Assembly (NCBI GenBank): GCA_001586965.3
Contig: LUCW03000293.1
Coordinates: 1-27,841, forward strand
Direction: 5' to 3'
Source: Sphaeroforma sirkka
Taxonomy: Eukaryota; Opisthokonta; Ichthyosporea; Ichthyophonida
DNA length: 27,841 nucleotides
Position numbers and translations under genes: made by a program. Under the pieces are notes generated by a model. It had not been told where the DNA came from, made no database searches, and saw only the letters and a list, made by a program, of their open reading frames with translations. The first letter of the stretch is position 1. Every line of letters starts with the position of its first letter. Positions 1-9,689 of the stretch are shown here, piece after piece.

Positions 1-502
1 GTGCGTGATTGACAGCAATGTGTCAATGTTGATGACGTAATGGCAAAGCAATGTGTAGCCAACAGCCAATAATATATTTTTGGCATAATATTTAGCAATA
101 ATAACAATAATAATAATACCACCAGCCAATAATAAATATAAATGACAACGTATTTGCTCAGTGGCCAATGACCGTGTTGACACAACAATGATATTGTAAT
201 ATTGTTGTCTTTTGGTAATGATGACCAGTGCAGCACGTAATAGCCATAATATATTTTGGCTTCCAGTATACCAATATATATATCAATAGCCATATATATG
301 TAACTTTCTATCAATATATAATTTTAATTATATCATATAACATATGTATGGCAATAATATATAATATATAATAACCATGTATAGCCAATAATATATGTAT
401 GTGTAATGGATGTTTGTGCACAGGGTTTCGTAATGGCTTGTATATGTGTATGTTTTGTGCGCATGTTTTTGTGTGGATGTGTAATAATTAGCCTTCATAT
501 AT
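1..502. other. AT-rich low-complexity flank with short inverted motifs
   Basis: No gene is visible. The stretch is AT-rich, with ATA/AAT runs and a recurring motif close to AGCCAATAATATAT near positions 64, 124, 242, 289 and 373. Two instances form small inverted repeats: GCCAA/TTGGC at 65-84 and AGCCA/TGGCT at 242-261, each with a purely A/T loop. Short open frames on both strands are low-complexity and have no coding character. Confidence 0.6.
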
Positions 503-554
503 GTGTGTAATGTGTGTATCAATAATAGCATGTGTTGTATTTGTGCCGGACCAA
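503..554 (+). CDS. Candidate first exon of the large disordered-protein gene
   Basis: This is a tentative 5' exon. The frame contains ATG codons at 503 and 530 and ends one base into a codon at 554, just before a consensus donor GTAAGT (555-560). That phase fits the next exon (616-693), where two bases complete the codon. The peptide is Cys-rich (ending CCICAGP) and its upstream part lies in low-complexity DNA, so the true start could also lie further upstream, outside the window. Confidence 0.25.
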
Positions 555-615
555 GTAAGTATTCAGTATATGTCCTACTTATTTTCCAGTTATATTCTGC
601 ATGGTTTCATTGCAG

Positions 616-693
616 GGCTGCCTGTTCGCATGAAGGGCAAGAGCTTGGATCTCATAGCAGCGGAGACCTTGAAGTCGGTGAGCAGCAAAGCAG
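616..693 (+). CDS. Small internal exon of the large disordered-protein gene
   Basis: A 78-nt exon lies between an acceptor TTGCAG (ending 615) and a donor GTACTC (694). It reads LPVRMKGKSLDLIAAETLKS and a few more residues, ending in SSKA, which is more protein-like than anything around it. One base is left over (phase 1). The AA at the start of the next exon completes a Glu codon. A second possible donor, GTGAGC, occurs within it at 678. The function is unknown. Confidence 0.5.
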
Positions 694-875
694 GTACTCA
701 GACCATCCAAACAGTGCGTTTGTTCAATTACAGTGTCATTTTTGTATATCATTCCCTGCCTATTCCGAGTGTCTGAGTCGCTACAAGTTTTCTCTGTTTT
801 CTATTTCTCGACTTCTGCTTTGGCATTTTGTTCTGAATATCTATCCTTGAGAGAATACTAAAAGAAATATCGCAG

Positions 876-931
876 AAATTCGGGAGTTGTGGCGGCAGGA
901 TTTCATTCCTACATGCGGCACTTTCTCCTTG
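876..931 (+). CDS. Small internal exon of the large disordered-protein gene
   Basis: A 56-nt exon follows an intron that ends with a branch-site-like TACTAAA (857-863) and acceptor CGCAG (871-875). It reads IRELWRQDFIPTCGTFSL and ends in phase 0 at a weak donor (GTGTGA, 932). Its phases match both neighbours: the first two bases complete a codon begun at 693, and the next exon opens in phase 0 at 1052. This agreement is the main support. I recognise no domain in the peptide. Confidence 0.5.
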
Positions 932-1051
932 GTGTGAAATATACGAGTATTGGAAAGAGTTACCTGGTTGCGAGTGGAGGGTTTATAAACCCTCAAAAGT
1001 GTTGTGTGCAGCGTTGAACTCTCATTCCCATACCGACATGAAGCAGAGTAG

Positions 1052-4000
1052 CTGAGCCTGTCGGAATTACGCTCAGGTGGCCGCCAGACTCGCCGACCAC
1101 TTCCGGAGGCGGTCGATCTGACACCACGCTATGGCCAGGGCCGCAAGACCAGTACATCGAAGCGCAAACTAGACACATTTCTTGATATCACCAACCACAG
1201 CCGACACCGCGGAGATTTGGGGAAGGCACACGCCCTCAAGTCCAGTAGTAACACACATAGTCATGATGACGTGAACGAGACTGTACGTGCTAGTACACGG
1301 GGGGAGAAAACTAACAACAAACAACAGCGGCGCAGTGACGGGTTTGTCAAACCACGGTCTATGTTTCTATCACCCCCCTCACCCGCGAGAATGGATACAG
1401 AAGTCAAATCCAACCGATCACAGCAGGCCCATACTCGCGCATTGGTCTCGCCGGATGAGCGGCGACCGATTAAAGATGCAGCTCCAAGCGCCCCACGTAA
1501 TTATATCGCTGACAAGCGTAAGCTGCTCAGAGTGCATTCGGAGAAGGTGATACAAGACCCGCAGTCGTGGCAGCAGGAGAGTCTATCCCAATCATTTCAC
1601 ACCCAGCGAGTACTAAACGACGACAATGACGACACTACCAATCCCAAAGTCCCCAAAGCCAGTACGAGCTCCGAGCAACCGGAGGGGAGGGTGGATGAGA
1701 ATTCTTCATCTCATGCTCATGAGGTGGCTTTCAAGCGGCCGCTTGCTCACGACCGTAGGTCTCTGTATGAGTCGTATCGAAGTGATCGAGATATTGATGG
1801 CGCGTACTCCCATTTAGACGGGAAGGGGATCGGATCACACCCCCGTGCATTGGGGGATAAACACTCTTACAAAGTACAACGATCGACAGATAAGAGAATA
1901 GGGGCAGACAGGGGTGGATTGCACGCATGGAGTGAGGCGTCCGCGAAACGGCCGCGGAAAGAGCGCCGCACACATGATGAGAGCATATATTCATCTCGAT
2001 CTCGTCATAGCGCACATGACTTTCATGGGGGGCAAGCGAATAGGGTCATGGAAAGCGAAGACAACATCGAAACCATTCCCAGAATGCGTGACGGAAGCGA
2101 GCTTGTCAATGTATCACCTACACGCAAAAGGACGCAGACACTACATGCGTTGGGGATTCCGCAGCCAGGTAGCTCAGGGGATTTTACAGACAACAGATCA
2201 GCCGTAGGCAAGGGATGTATTGAGAGCCGACGACGTGCACAAGACTGTAGTCCAGAAGAAACTTTGGAACATGGAGATGCACTCGTACAGGTGAGCAGGA
2301 TGTCGGCGCAGATGCAAATCAAGAGGCATGCTAGTGTACAGAAATCAACTTCTCCATTCCATACCGACGAATATAAACATGCTGCACCCCGCACCAACAG
2401 CACTACTCCCGTGGCAGCTACCGTCTCACTGCGTGCCCACGCTGACAGACAACCACAGCAGTCGAAGTGCGTTCGTGGCAGCCGTGATGGGCGTACATTT
2501 AAAATTCATGCCACCAAAACATCGCAACAAGCGCTACAAGTTGTGGAGTTGGTGGACAGGCATCCAGGCACACCATCGGAGAGCAGACCACGATGCAGTA
2601 TTCCGCATAAGCACGACCACCTGTCAACAAACCCCGACACTCGCACTGAAAGGACCATAGAGACCAGTGAGCGACCTGCCTTACTCCCCACGCCTGTGTC
2701 TAATCATTTGCCGTCATGCTATCAGCGTCTCGCCTCGGTCGTAGCGACCAACAAAGGATACCGCGATGGTGGAAGTATCGCTACCGGGAAAAACTCGGCA
2801 CAACAACCACGGTTTATGTGTCCGCAAGCACTCGGTGTGTACTCGGAGGAGTTGCCTGCCCCGCATCACCCTGATGCTTCGCAGAGACCTCGGGCTGTGA
2901 CGGATGTGGGCCATGGCGAAGTGTTATTGCGCAGGGCTGATGGATCGGTCTACACGGCCTCAGTTGTTCACTATCCCACTGTGGTGTCAGGTAGCGCTCA
3001 TGGTTGTATCAAATATTCCCGTGAAGCAGTCGTGAAGGCACAAGTATACAATGGCGGAGACAGACGCTCACTGAACCGCCCCAGCGACAATCAGCATGGC
3101 CATTGGCAAGGCTTGTTTGCTCACAGCGGCGCTGCAGGAAACACCGAGAGTTATACTCGTCACCCAGGTACATCGCGACACGAGACGCTCGAGCCACCAT
3201 TAGGCAGCGAGAAAATCGACAGGTGCAAAACCGCCACAAGATTATGCGGCATGCTCTCTCCCGCGCACACATTGCCTGCGGAGGTGGAAGCGAGTGTGAG
3301 TACGATTGGCGGGATCAAGCCAGAAAGCGGTAAGACGGGACTCACAGTACTTAACGGGGGTGATGTCGCCCTTCACAGAGCTGAGCTTCCATTGAGTGGG
3401 CACGGCTATCCTACATTCGAGGTGGCCGGCACTGTAAAGGCAGTCTCGGAAAGGCGCGGGCATCTAGACTCTGCTGTTGTAGAGCATGGGTCATCTCAAA
3501 GCCCTCCAGAAAGTGCCGTGCGATGTGCAGGTCTTGTAACTAAACACACTACATCTGCGCCGTTGAAGTCACTATCGGCCGCGAGTTGCCCAGTAGAGAA
3601 TGGGGACGTAGTACGTGCCGGAAACAAGACTGCCACCGGAGTGACATGTGACAATGCTGATACTGCACCAGTAGTACTTGAGAGTGGTACCACGTACTGT
3701 CAGCGCAATGAGACGAGTGCTGCGAAGCCACCTTCAAAGGGCACCGATCATGTGCGTGCTCAGAGCCCGGATGGTCAAAGGATCAGTGAGCGCGACTGCA
3801 CAGTAGATGCTCATCCCGTCGTAGACACAGATGCGGTGGTGTGCCCAGACGCAGTACGCAAGTCGGAAAAAGTGCCTCGGGCGCGGCCGATTCTCGGGGA
3901 GGAACCTGTCCGGGATGCAGCACGTACGGAGCAGCAAACCTCAGTCGACAGTAGGTGTATGTCACAACCTGTGGCGCTGCTTCAACACCTGCCCACTACT

Positions 4001-4277
4001 GGAGAAGCCGATTCGCGCACAGAGCGATTAAGCGAAAATGCGTCTGTAGCTGGCTATTGCACTGACATGACCGAGGCAGCCCGTGGTAGCTCACGAAGAG
4101 ATGGCCCTACGCACAACAATACAATTAGTTCAATCAAGCACACTGCGATGGAAGAAATTCCGGATTTTAATGCGTTTGAGCGGTCCATTCGTGCCGACAC
4201 CGCTGACGACTCCCGAGACGGCAGCGATCGACCCGATAGGTCTGCGAGCTCTGCAATGGAATATGGAATGGTGAATG
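1052..4277 (+). CDS. Giant central exon of an unrecognised, disordered, probably nuclear protein
   Basis: The frame is open from 1052 (just after an in-frame TAG at 1049 that lies in the intron) to a consensus donor GTAAGT at 4278, giving about 1,075 codons. No plausible ATG opens it. The first codons continue the preceding exons in phase, so it is an internal exon and not a separate gene. The product is strongly polar and low-complexity (Ser, Thr, Arg, His, Asp, Gly, Ala), with no hydrophobic segment, signal peptide, Cys/His finger or other fold I can name. Basic clusters such as SKRKLD near 1160 and KRPRKERR near 1945-1970 resemble nuclear localisation signals; nuclear residence is inferred from these alone. 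Codon usage and GC are balanced, unlike the AT-rich DNA to the right. It ends in phase 1, and the exon at 4604 supplies the remaining GT of a Gly codon. I am confident that it is coding, but its function is unknown. Confidence 0.8.
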
Positions 4278-4603
4278 GTAAGTCTTTTTCTTTTAGGTAC
4301 TGTCAGAGCATTTGTGTATTCGATGAGACATATTTAAGCATACATGCACTTGTGCTTGTATATTGTGCTTGTGATCATGCAGTTTGACCTTAATACAACA
4401 GCTGCTTAGTTGTGGCACTTCTCCCGTGGTGTACTTGGCGATAAAGATAGAATGCAATACGCTATTTACCATTGAAAAGCTGATGGGTTAAATCGTATGA
4501 GGAAGTCGTGCTAAAGACAATGCTTCTAGCTGATTAGTTGCTCGCCTTTTCCTGATATTTTAAAACTAAAATCTGATTCCTTTGACATTTCTCGTTGGTA
4601 TAG

Positions 4604-4703
4604 GTAGTCATGCCTGTCTCCCAATCGTCGAACGTGCTCTATCTCGCAAGCAAGCAGCTCTCCCTGAGGTCCGTGATCATCTCACGGCAAAGCTACCACT
4701 AAG
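4604..4703 (+). CDS. Internal exon of the large disordered-protein gene
   Basis: A 100-nt exon lies after acceptor GGTATAG (ending 4603). It reads GSHACLPIVERALSRKQAA, continuing ALPEVRDHLTAKLPL, and stops at donor AAG|GTGTGC. The opening GT completes the Gly codon left by the giant exon. Two bases (AG) are left for the next exon. The peptide is helix-prone and charged and is one of the less disordered segments of the protein. No domain is recognised. Confidence 0.6.
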
Positions 4704-4798
4704 GTGTGCTGGTATGCATATACACTTGTCTACCCGAAATTATGTACTGTTCCGTATAACCCTAGTTGCAATCCGAAGTCAATTTGGTATTAACAGAG

Positions 4799-4876
4799 CC
4801 TTCTTGATAAAGAAATGTCGCCACAAACCACAGCACCTTCAACTCGTCAAGATTCGATGCAATCAACCGGACTGAA
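4799..4876 (+). CDS. Probable internal exon with ambiguous splice sites
   Basis: Two acceptors sit two bases apart (CAG ending 4796, AG ending 4798). Using the second keeps phase with the preceding exon and gives a Ser/Thr/Gln-rich peptide (SLLDKEMSPQTTAPSTRQDS) in the style of the rest of the protein. Using the first gives a Lys/His/Gln-rich frame that stops soon after. The donor is weak (GTTATA at 4877), chosen because its phase matches the next exon. The end is therefore uncertain. Confidence 0.4.
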
Positions 4877-5007
4877 GTTATATGTGCACTTATTACAAAT
4901 GTACCATGCTGTGTTCTATATTTCCTTAGTATTGTGTCTTGGTATCTACTATCGAGTACTCAATATATTCTAATGTCTTCCGGTTACTTTTGTTGAACGC
5001 TGTCCAG

Positions 5008-5093
5008 AACATCGGTAAAGGAAACAAACATTGAGAAGCAATGGAGTGATCTACTTGTTGGTACTTGTCAGGCTGGTTCAACCCCAACCAAAG
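5008..5093 (+). CDS. Internal exon of the large disordered-protein gene
   Basis: An 86-nt exon runs from acceptor CTGTCCAG (ending 5007) to consensus donor AAAG|GTAAGC (5094). Its only long open frame reads TSVKETNIEKQWSDLLVGTC and then QAGSTPTK, ending in phase 1. The clean splice sites and single open frame make this one of the better-supported small exons. Confidence 0.6.
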
Positions 5094-5516
5094 GTAAGCC
5101 ATTTACTTCGTTGTCAAGCTGTTATCGATCGTCTCTTCGACATTGCTGCACAAAGTTTCAAACTGAAGTTCATTATGTGGTCTGTAAATTAGACACCAAG
5201 TGTGCATAGGGGTGGTGTAGTATAATACTGCCGCCCATTCTTTCCAGATTGGCACCAGAGGTGCATTGCTTATTGATTAATGTACCCTATTGCTTTATTC
5301 CATTGGTAAGCCAAGCACCGTCTATCACCGGCTTGTATTCCACGCGCCCTTAGATCCTCACGTAGCCACCCACAATTCACATATTGCGTCTCATGGTGAG
5401 GAAAGGACCGAACTATATATTGTCGAGCGAGTCCAAGCCCAATAGGTTTGGGGTTTCACAGTTATCGCTCTCTATGGATTAATACTCCTTCCCGATATAT
5501 TCTCTTCTCCACGAAG

Positions 5517-5760
5517 GTTTGTTGTTTGCCAGTGAAGCGCAGTCTAGGCGTGAAACCCAGACGAGGCTTTTGTCCCACAATGCAACCAACAGTCTACACA
5601 GGCCTCAGCCAGGCGAGAAGGTCATTCAACGGTCAGATGGTCTGCGCCGACAGGATACAGCACTACTTCCGACATCCAAACATAATATGCACATGTTCTC
5701 AAGCGTAACCGATATCTGGCTGCAAAGCCAGGCCGACAGTATGCTTGCGCAAGATGATTG
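5517..5760 (+). CDS. Internal exon of the large disordered-protein gene
   Basis: The exon starts after acceptor CACGAAG (ending 5516), and its opening GT completes a Gly codon in phase with the exon ending at 5093. It encodes about 81 polar residues, including LLFASEAQSRRETQTRLLSH and, near the end, SSVTDIWLQSQADSML. A donor GTGATG directly follows at 5761, where the unspliced frame would stop one codon later. It ends in phase 2, and the C at 5860 completes a Cys codon. If the donor is not used, the reading frame terminates at 5762-5764, giving a shorter isoform. Confidence 0.55.
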
Positions 5761-5859
5761 GTGATGCATGTTCTGTGGGCGTGTGTTTTGTCGACCTACA
5801 CTCAGTATGATAGCGAATGCCTTCCTCTGATTGTGAATGCCTCAATATATTTTCTCCAG

Positions 5860-5945
5860 CCAAAAACAATCATGTATATCTCTGGATGGACTACTTAACA
5901 ACATGAGTGGCTTCCAATACCAGACTGTCAATATCACAGTCAATA
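5860..5945 (+). CDS. Internal exon of the large disordered-protein gene
   Basis: Acceptor TTTTCTCCAG (ending 5859) opens an 86-nt exon reading QKQSCISLDGLLNNMSGFQY and then QTVNITVN. The only frame open through this stretch is the one required by the preceding phase-2 exon. The donor is a moderate GTAGAT at 5946, leaving one base that is completed to Ser by the GT of the next exon. Confidence 0.45.
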
Positions 5946-6015
5946 GTAGATGTCGAACATAAGGTTGCGTGTTCCAGGGTCTCCAGCTTGTTAGTAGACA
6001 TACTAATTTCTGTAG

Positions 6016-6053
6016 GTCGGGGTCTATCAGATGTTCAAAGCATACATTTGGAG
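6016..6053 (+). CDS. 38-nt internal exon upstream of the minisatellite intron
   Basis: This short exon has an excellent 3' splice context: a TACTAAT branch-site motif at 6001-6007 followed by TTCTGTAG. It reads RGLSDVQSIHLE and ends in phase 0 at GAG|GTGAAG. The following intron (6054-7120) contains the 27-bp minisatellite array. The next good exon, at 7121, also opens in phase 0. All three frames are open over so short a stretch, so the call rests on splice sites and phase. Confidence 0.4.
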
Positions 6054-6202
6054 GTGAAGAATTTGCAGTATGTATAGTACTCGCACACATCGAATCTTCT
6101 ACTCACCTTCTGGCGGTGGCTTTCACTTGATGATGCGATTACCAACAGAGATGTTTTCTCAGAGCCCTCTGGAGACATCGATACTTCAACCAGTACCTGC
6201 AC

Positions 6203-6929
6203 GCACAGTGGTACGTACAGACGTTTATAGCACAGTGGTACGTACAGACGTTTAAAGCACAGTGGTACGTACAGGCGTTTATAGCACAGTGGTACGTACA
6301 GATGTTTAGGGCACGTGGTACGTGCAACCGTTTATAGCACAGTGGTACGTAGAGACGTTTAGGGCACGTGGTACGTGCAGACGTTTATAGCACAGTGGTA
6401 CGTACAGACGTTTAAAGTACAGTGGTACGTACAGGCGTTTAAAGCACAGTGGTACGTACACAGATGTTTAGGGCACGTGGTACGTGAAGCCGTTTATAGC
6501 ACAGTGATACGTACAGACGTTTAGGGCACGTGGTACGTACAGACGTTTAACGCACAGTGGTACATACAGACGTTTATAGCACAGTGGTACGTACAAACGT
6601 TTATAGCACAGTGGTACGTACAGACGTTTAAAGCACAGTGGTACGTACAGGCGTTTATAGCACAGTGGTACGTACAGATGTTTAGGGCACGTGGTACGTG
6701 CAACCGTTTATATAGCACAGTGGCACGTAGAGACGTTTAGGGCACGTGGTACGTGCAGACGTTTATAGCACAGTGGTACGTACAGACGTTTAAAGTACAG
6801 TGGTACGTAGAGACGTTTAGGGTACAGTGGTACGCACAGAAATTTAGGGCACAGTGGTACTCACAGACGTTTAGGGCAAGTGGTACGCACAGACGTTTAG
6901 GGCACAGTGGTACGCACAGACGTTTAGGG
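6203..6929. repeat. 27-bp minisatellite, about 27 copies, inside an intron
   Basis: A degenerate tandem array has the core GTGGTACGTACAGACGTTTA within a 27-bp period. Two main unit types alternate. One has CACAGTGGTACGTACAG; the other carries GCACGTGGTACGTGCAG, which contains the palindrome CACGTG. A block of about 237 bp starting at 6203 recurs about 376 bp downstream (from about 6579) with nearly the same order of variants, so the array has grown partly by duplication of a multi-unit block. Because 27 is divisible by three, pieces of the array are open on both strands, but no frame stays open across it. Each typical unit contains GTACGT, which resembles a splice donor. Confidence 0.9.
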
Positions 6930-7120
6930 TTTATCATAAGTGCCGACACGTTTTAGTACATCTTGTGTCTTATTCCTTGGACGTTGCTTCTACGTTCCAT
7001 ATTTGTGCCGAGGAACGTACTTTGCCCTCGGACGGTTCTGCTCCTCCATATCTGACACGTGAATAATTAGGCACGTAATATGTTTATATTTCTCAATACT
7101 ATTTGTATTTCAATTTGTAG

Positions 7121-7205
7121 ACAGATACGAATGTTGTAGATATAGTGCAAGAGTCCTCTTCCGGAAGTGTCGAACACGAAGATATCACAACAATAACGAA
7201 GCCAG
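7121..7205 (+). CDS. Internal exon of the large disordered-protein gene
   Basis: Acceptor TTTCAATTTGTAG (ending 7120) opens an 85-nt exon. In phase 0 it reads TDTNVVDIVQESSSGSVEHE and then DITTITKP, an acidic Ser/Thr-rich segment typical of the protein. Phase 0 matches the exon ending at 6053 across the minisatellite intron. It ends with one base of a codon at donor GTGTGT (7206). Confidence 0.55.
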
Positions 7206-7655
7206 GTGTGTGCTACAGCATTTGTGCTTATACGTAAATAAGATGGTTGGTTCGAGATGCCCTGTAGTTGTTATACACTCAAGAGTTGAAAACTGGAAGC
7301 CCCAGTGGGGAAAGGTTTGCGGATGTACATGTGATACATGCGCTTAAGCATTTTCTTAAACGAGTATGACGCATTTATCCGCCGTCGGCTATATAGTGAT
7401 TTCATGAGAATGCTTTTTGTTTAAAATCTTGGATCGTCAGTTGTTTAAAATCTTAGAGCATCAGTAAATTCGGTGTACACACCGTTGCTGTAGCTGCTAC
7501 TGCCTGGCTTCCATCGGTTGCTCAAAGGGATTAACATTGTTGAATAAGAATGCCTTTTCAAGTAGATGAGTATAACATGCGGCTGAATGTCTTTGCTCAC
7601 ATTTTCTTGTGGTAACGTGTGCCCTGTGTTGTCGTTGTCGTTCCTTGACAAACAG

Positions 7656-7791
7656 TTATGGACGATTCTATAGTCAACTGAAGATCTGCCATATTCATCA
7701 TCCAGGAGAAACCGATCCTATCGCAAGAAGCAAGCCGGTCCGCAAACACTTCAAACCGCCAGTATCATCAACAGCACATCTGGTACCCATG
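7656..7791 (+). CDS. Internal exon, reading frame ambiguous
   Basis: A pyrimidine-rich acceptor ends at 7655 (CTTGACAAACAG) and a consensus donor GTAGGT follows at 7792. From 7656, one frame reads YGRFYSQLKICHIHHPGETD and ends in phase 0 with LVPM, which would join the last exon at 8415 correctly but does not fit the phase of the exon ending at 7205. An internal acceptor ending at 7683 gives a different, basic frame (LPYSSSRRNRSYRKKQAGPQ) that fits the upstream exon but not the last one. Either a further small exon is missing or the site is alternatively spliced. Confidence 0.4.
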
Positions 7792-8414
7792 GTAGGTTAC
7801 ATATGTTATTCCACTGTTTACTATTGTGTGCTAGGGTTATGCCGAGCACTTCTTATGGCCAGATATTTAAGTGAAGTCATCAGAACTCTGTCCCTCGGTT
7901 GCTTTAATTAGTGTTGCCGATGCTACAATGTGTATTCCCCCACCACTAATTAATCTCTACAGCCTGGTAGCATGCCCTCCTCAGACATATAGGAGTTCTA
8001 TACCAACTGCAGGAGTTAGTATACACGAAGCATTGCATATGTATGCGTGCTTGCGCATGGTTCATTTTCGAATCGTCAATATGTACCGATTCATGCGCAT
8101 CTGCAAGTTGGTGTATCGATTTGGAGCCAGAAATCCGTAAGCTCGAAAGAACAATACCCGCCGCGCGGTGTATATATTTTTGAAGTCTGTCAGCACCAGA
8201 TACCGTATCTCTACACACATCTGGAGAGTTTTAGATAAAATATTCGACTATGGCTTTTGTGTAGTTTGTTTGCGTCAACCCAGTTCTCTCTACGACACAT
8301 TGCCTTAAGGTGGGTCAAACCTGATAGTCAATCTAGAGCCCCAAATATCAATGAGTCACAGCCAGGTTGCTAATCAACTCCTTCACCCATTCATACGTAT
8401 ACTACCAATCGCAG

Positions 8415-9689
8415 TTAAGTCGCATTGAGAACAAACCGGATGCATTGCTCGTTCTGTTAAAGCGCAGAGACACCTCACCCGCACTTGCTGCGGATGCGCC
8501 GCCCATTCACACCATCATTAGCGCCGGAAATTGCAACAGATCACCAACTTCTCCGCAACGAAGGGCGATTGAACATACCACGATGTTGTCTCAAGAGAGA
8601 CCTAGGAAGGATACGTCTATAGCTAAAGTAGACACGTCTCAGAATGATATGTTGATGGCAAAATCTGAAACCGGTACTGTAAACGGTACGAAACATCCGC
8701 TCCGCGAATATGTGGGCAGTGAGCGCGTGCCTCAGCTAACGGAAAGCGAGAGTGAAGGTTTTAACGGGACATGTATCCCGCTGTGTATTAGCGAAATAGA
8801 TATTCGTAGCAGACAGTCGGCCCGTGTAGGGCATGGGTGTACACGCACTGCTTCCGCAATCAATGTCTCTGAACTATCTCCGGATGGCAAGCCACCTACA
8901 GAACCCAGCGCAATGGAACAGTCGGCCGATGCCTCTCATGGCAGTAAAGAAATGCGAGAATGTGGTCACGCCGCCGAGAATCGGCCCACTCAATCTGGGG
9001 CTGTTGAAGGCACAACCTTAAACGCTACGCTTGTTAGAAGCCAAACTGCTGGTGGCAGCGAGAGCCAACCAGCGTACGGCGGTGAATCAAGAGTAGAACG
9101 TGATTCACAAACTGTACTGAGATCTAGTGCTGATGCTCCACTACATGAACGTACACACGCTTCGCCTCGGATGGGTGAATTGACACAATCTGCCGGCCAG
9201 GGGGGTTTCAAGTCTCCTTGCTCGATAGTAGGTAAAGAATCTGAGTCGTTCAGGTCAGGCTCCACAGCCATCGCCGCCATCGCCAACAATATGCAATCAG
9301 TAGTGAAGGGTGACGTATGCTCTGGCGGAGATACAAACACGAATCAGATTACCAATATGCTGGCAAACCATACGTCAGTCGATGCGACTTCGGTGGAGCT
9401 AGAAATCACCGGCGTCGAGATTCCATGTGTACCCCGCCATGCTGGGCTGATACAGACTTTGGAGGGCAACATCCAGGCTGTTGAAGAGAGTGGTAGCTTG
9501 GGCTGTACGAAGAAGCTGCTCGCAGACGAGACCAAAACTGGAGACGTGGTCTCATGTGCGGGTAGCACGGTAACCACGGAGAACAAGCTAAAGTGGCTGG
9601 ATGGGGCAGATGCGACTGAAGCGCGAGAGAATAGAGCTATCACACAAGGAACAGATGGCGTTGTGATCACTCACATGCCGAAAACCTAA
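8415..9689 (+). CDS. Probable last exon of the large disordered-protein gene
   Basis: The exon follows an acceptor ATCGCAG (ending 8414) with a TACTACC branch-like motif at 8400-8406. It reads about 424 codons to a TAA at 9687, starting LSRIENKPDALLVLLKRRDT. The frame is also open a little upstream (from about 8367) but without an ATG. Composition (Ser, Thr, Glu, Gly, Ala; many acidic residues; no hydrophobic segments) matches the giant exon, which is why I assign it to the same gene; that assignment is an inference. No domain is recognised. The frame continues open after the TAA (see 9690-10013). Confidence 0.6.
   Translation, partial: LSRIENKPDALLVLLKRRDTSPALAADAPPIHTIISAGNCNRSPTSPQRRAIEHTTMLSQERPRKDTSIAKVDTSQNDMLMAKSETGTVNGTKHPLREYVGSERVPQLTESESEGFNGTCIPLCISEIDIRSRQSARVGHGCTRTASAINVSELSPDGKPPTEPSAMEQSADASHGSKEMRECGHAAENRPTQSGAVEGTTLNATLVRSQTAGGSESQPAYGGESRVERDSQTVLRSSADAPLHERTHASPRMGELTQSAGQGGFKSPCSIVGKESESFRSGSTAIAAIANNMQSVVKGDVCSGGDTNTNQITNMLANHTSVDATSVELEITGVEIPCVPRHAGLIQTLEGNIQAVEESGSLGCTKKLLADETKTGDVVSCAGSTVTTENKLKWLDGADATEARENRAITQGTDGVVITHMPKT

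Noticed and set aside
328-531. 67-codon - strand frame in the left flank
   Set aside because: It is low-complexity Tyr/Thr/His/Ile sequence produced by AT-rich repeats, without coding character.
1217-4387. Treating the giant frame as a stand-alone gene with an unspliced 3' end
   Set aside because: It lacks an ATG start, the frame is open upstream in phase with earlier exons, and a consensus GTAAGT donor at 4278 precedes an AT-rich, non-coding-like tail.
6203-6929. Repeat array as a CRISPR locus
   Set aside because: There are no unique spacers between repeats; the units are contiguous and degenerate, and the host is clearly eukaryotic.
6139-6949. Several 60-70-codon frames with repeated CTYHCA(I/L)NV or AQWYVQTF peptides
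   Set aside because: They arise on both strands from the 27-bp unit being divisible by three, none is open through the array, and they sit in an intron.
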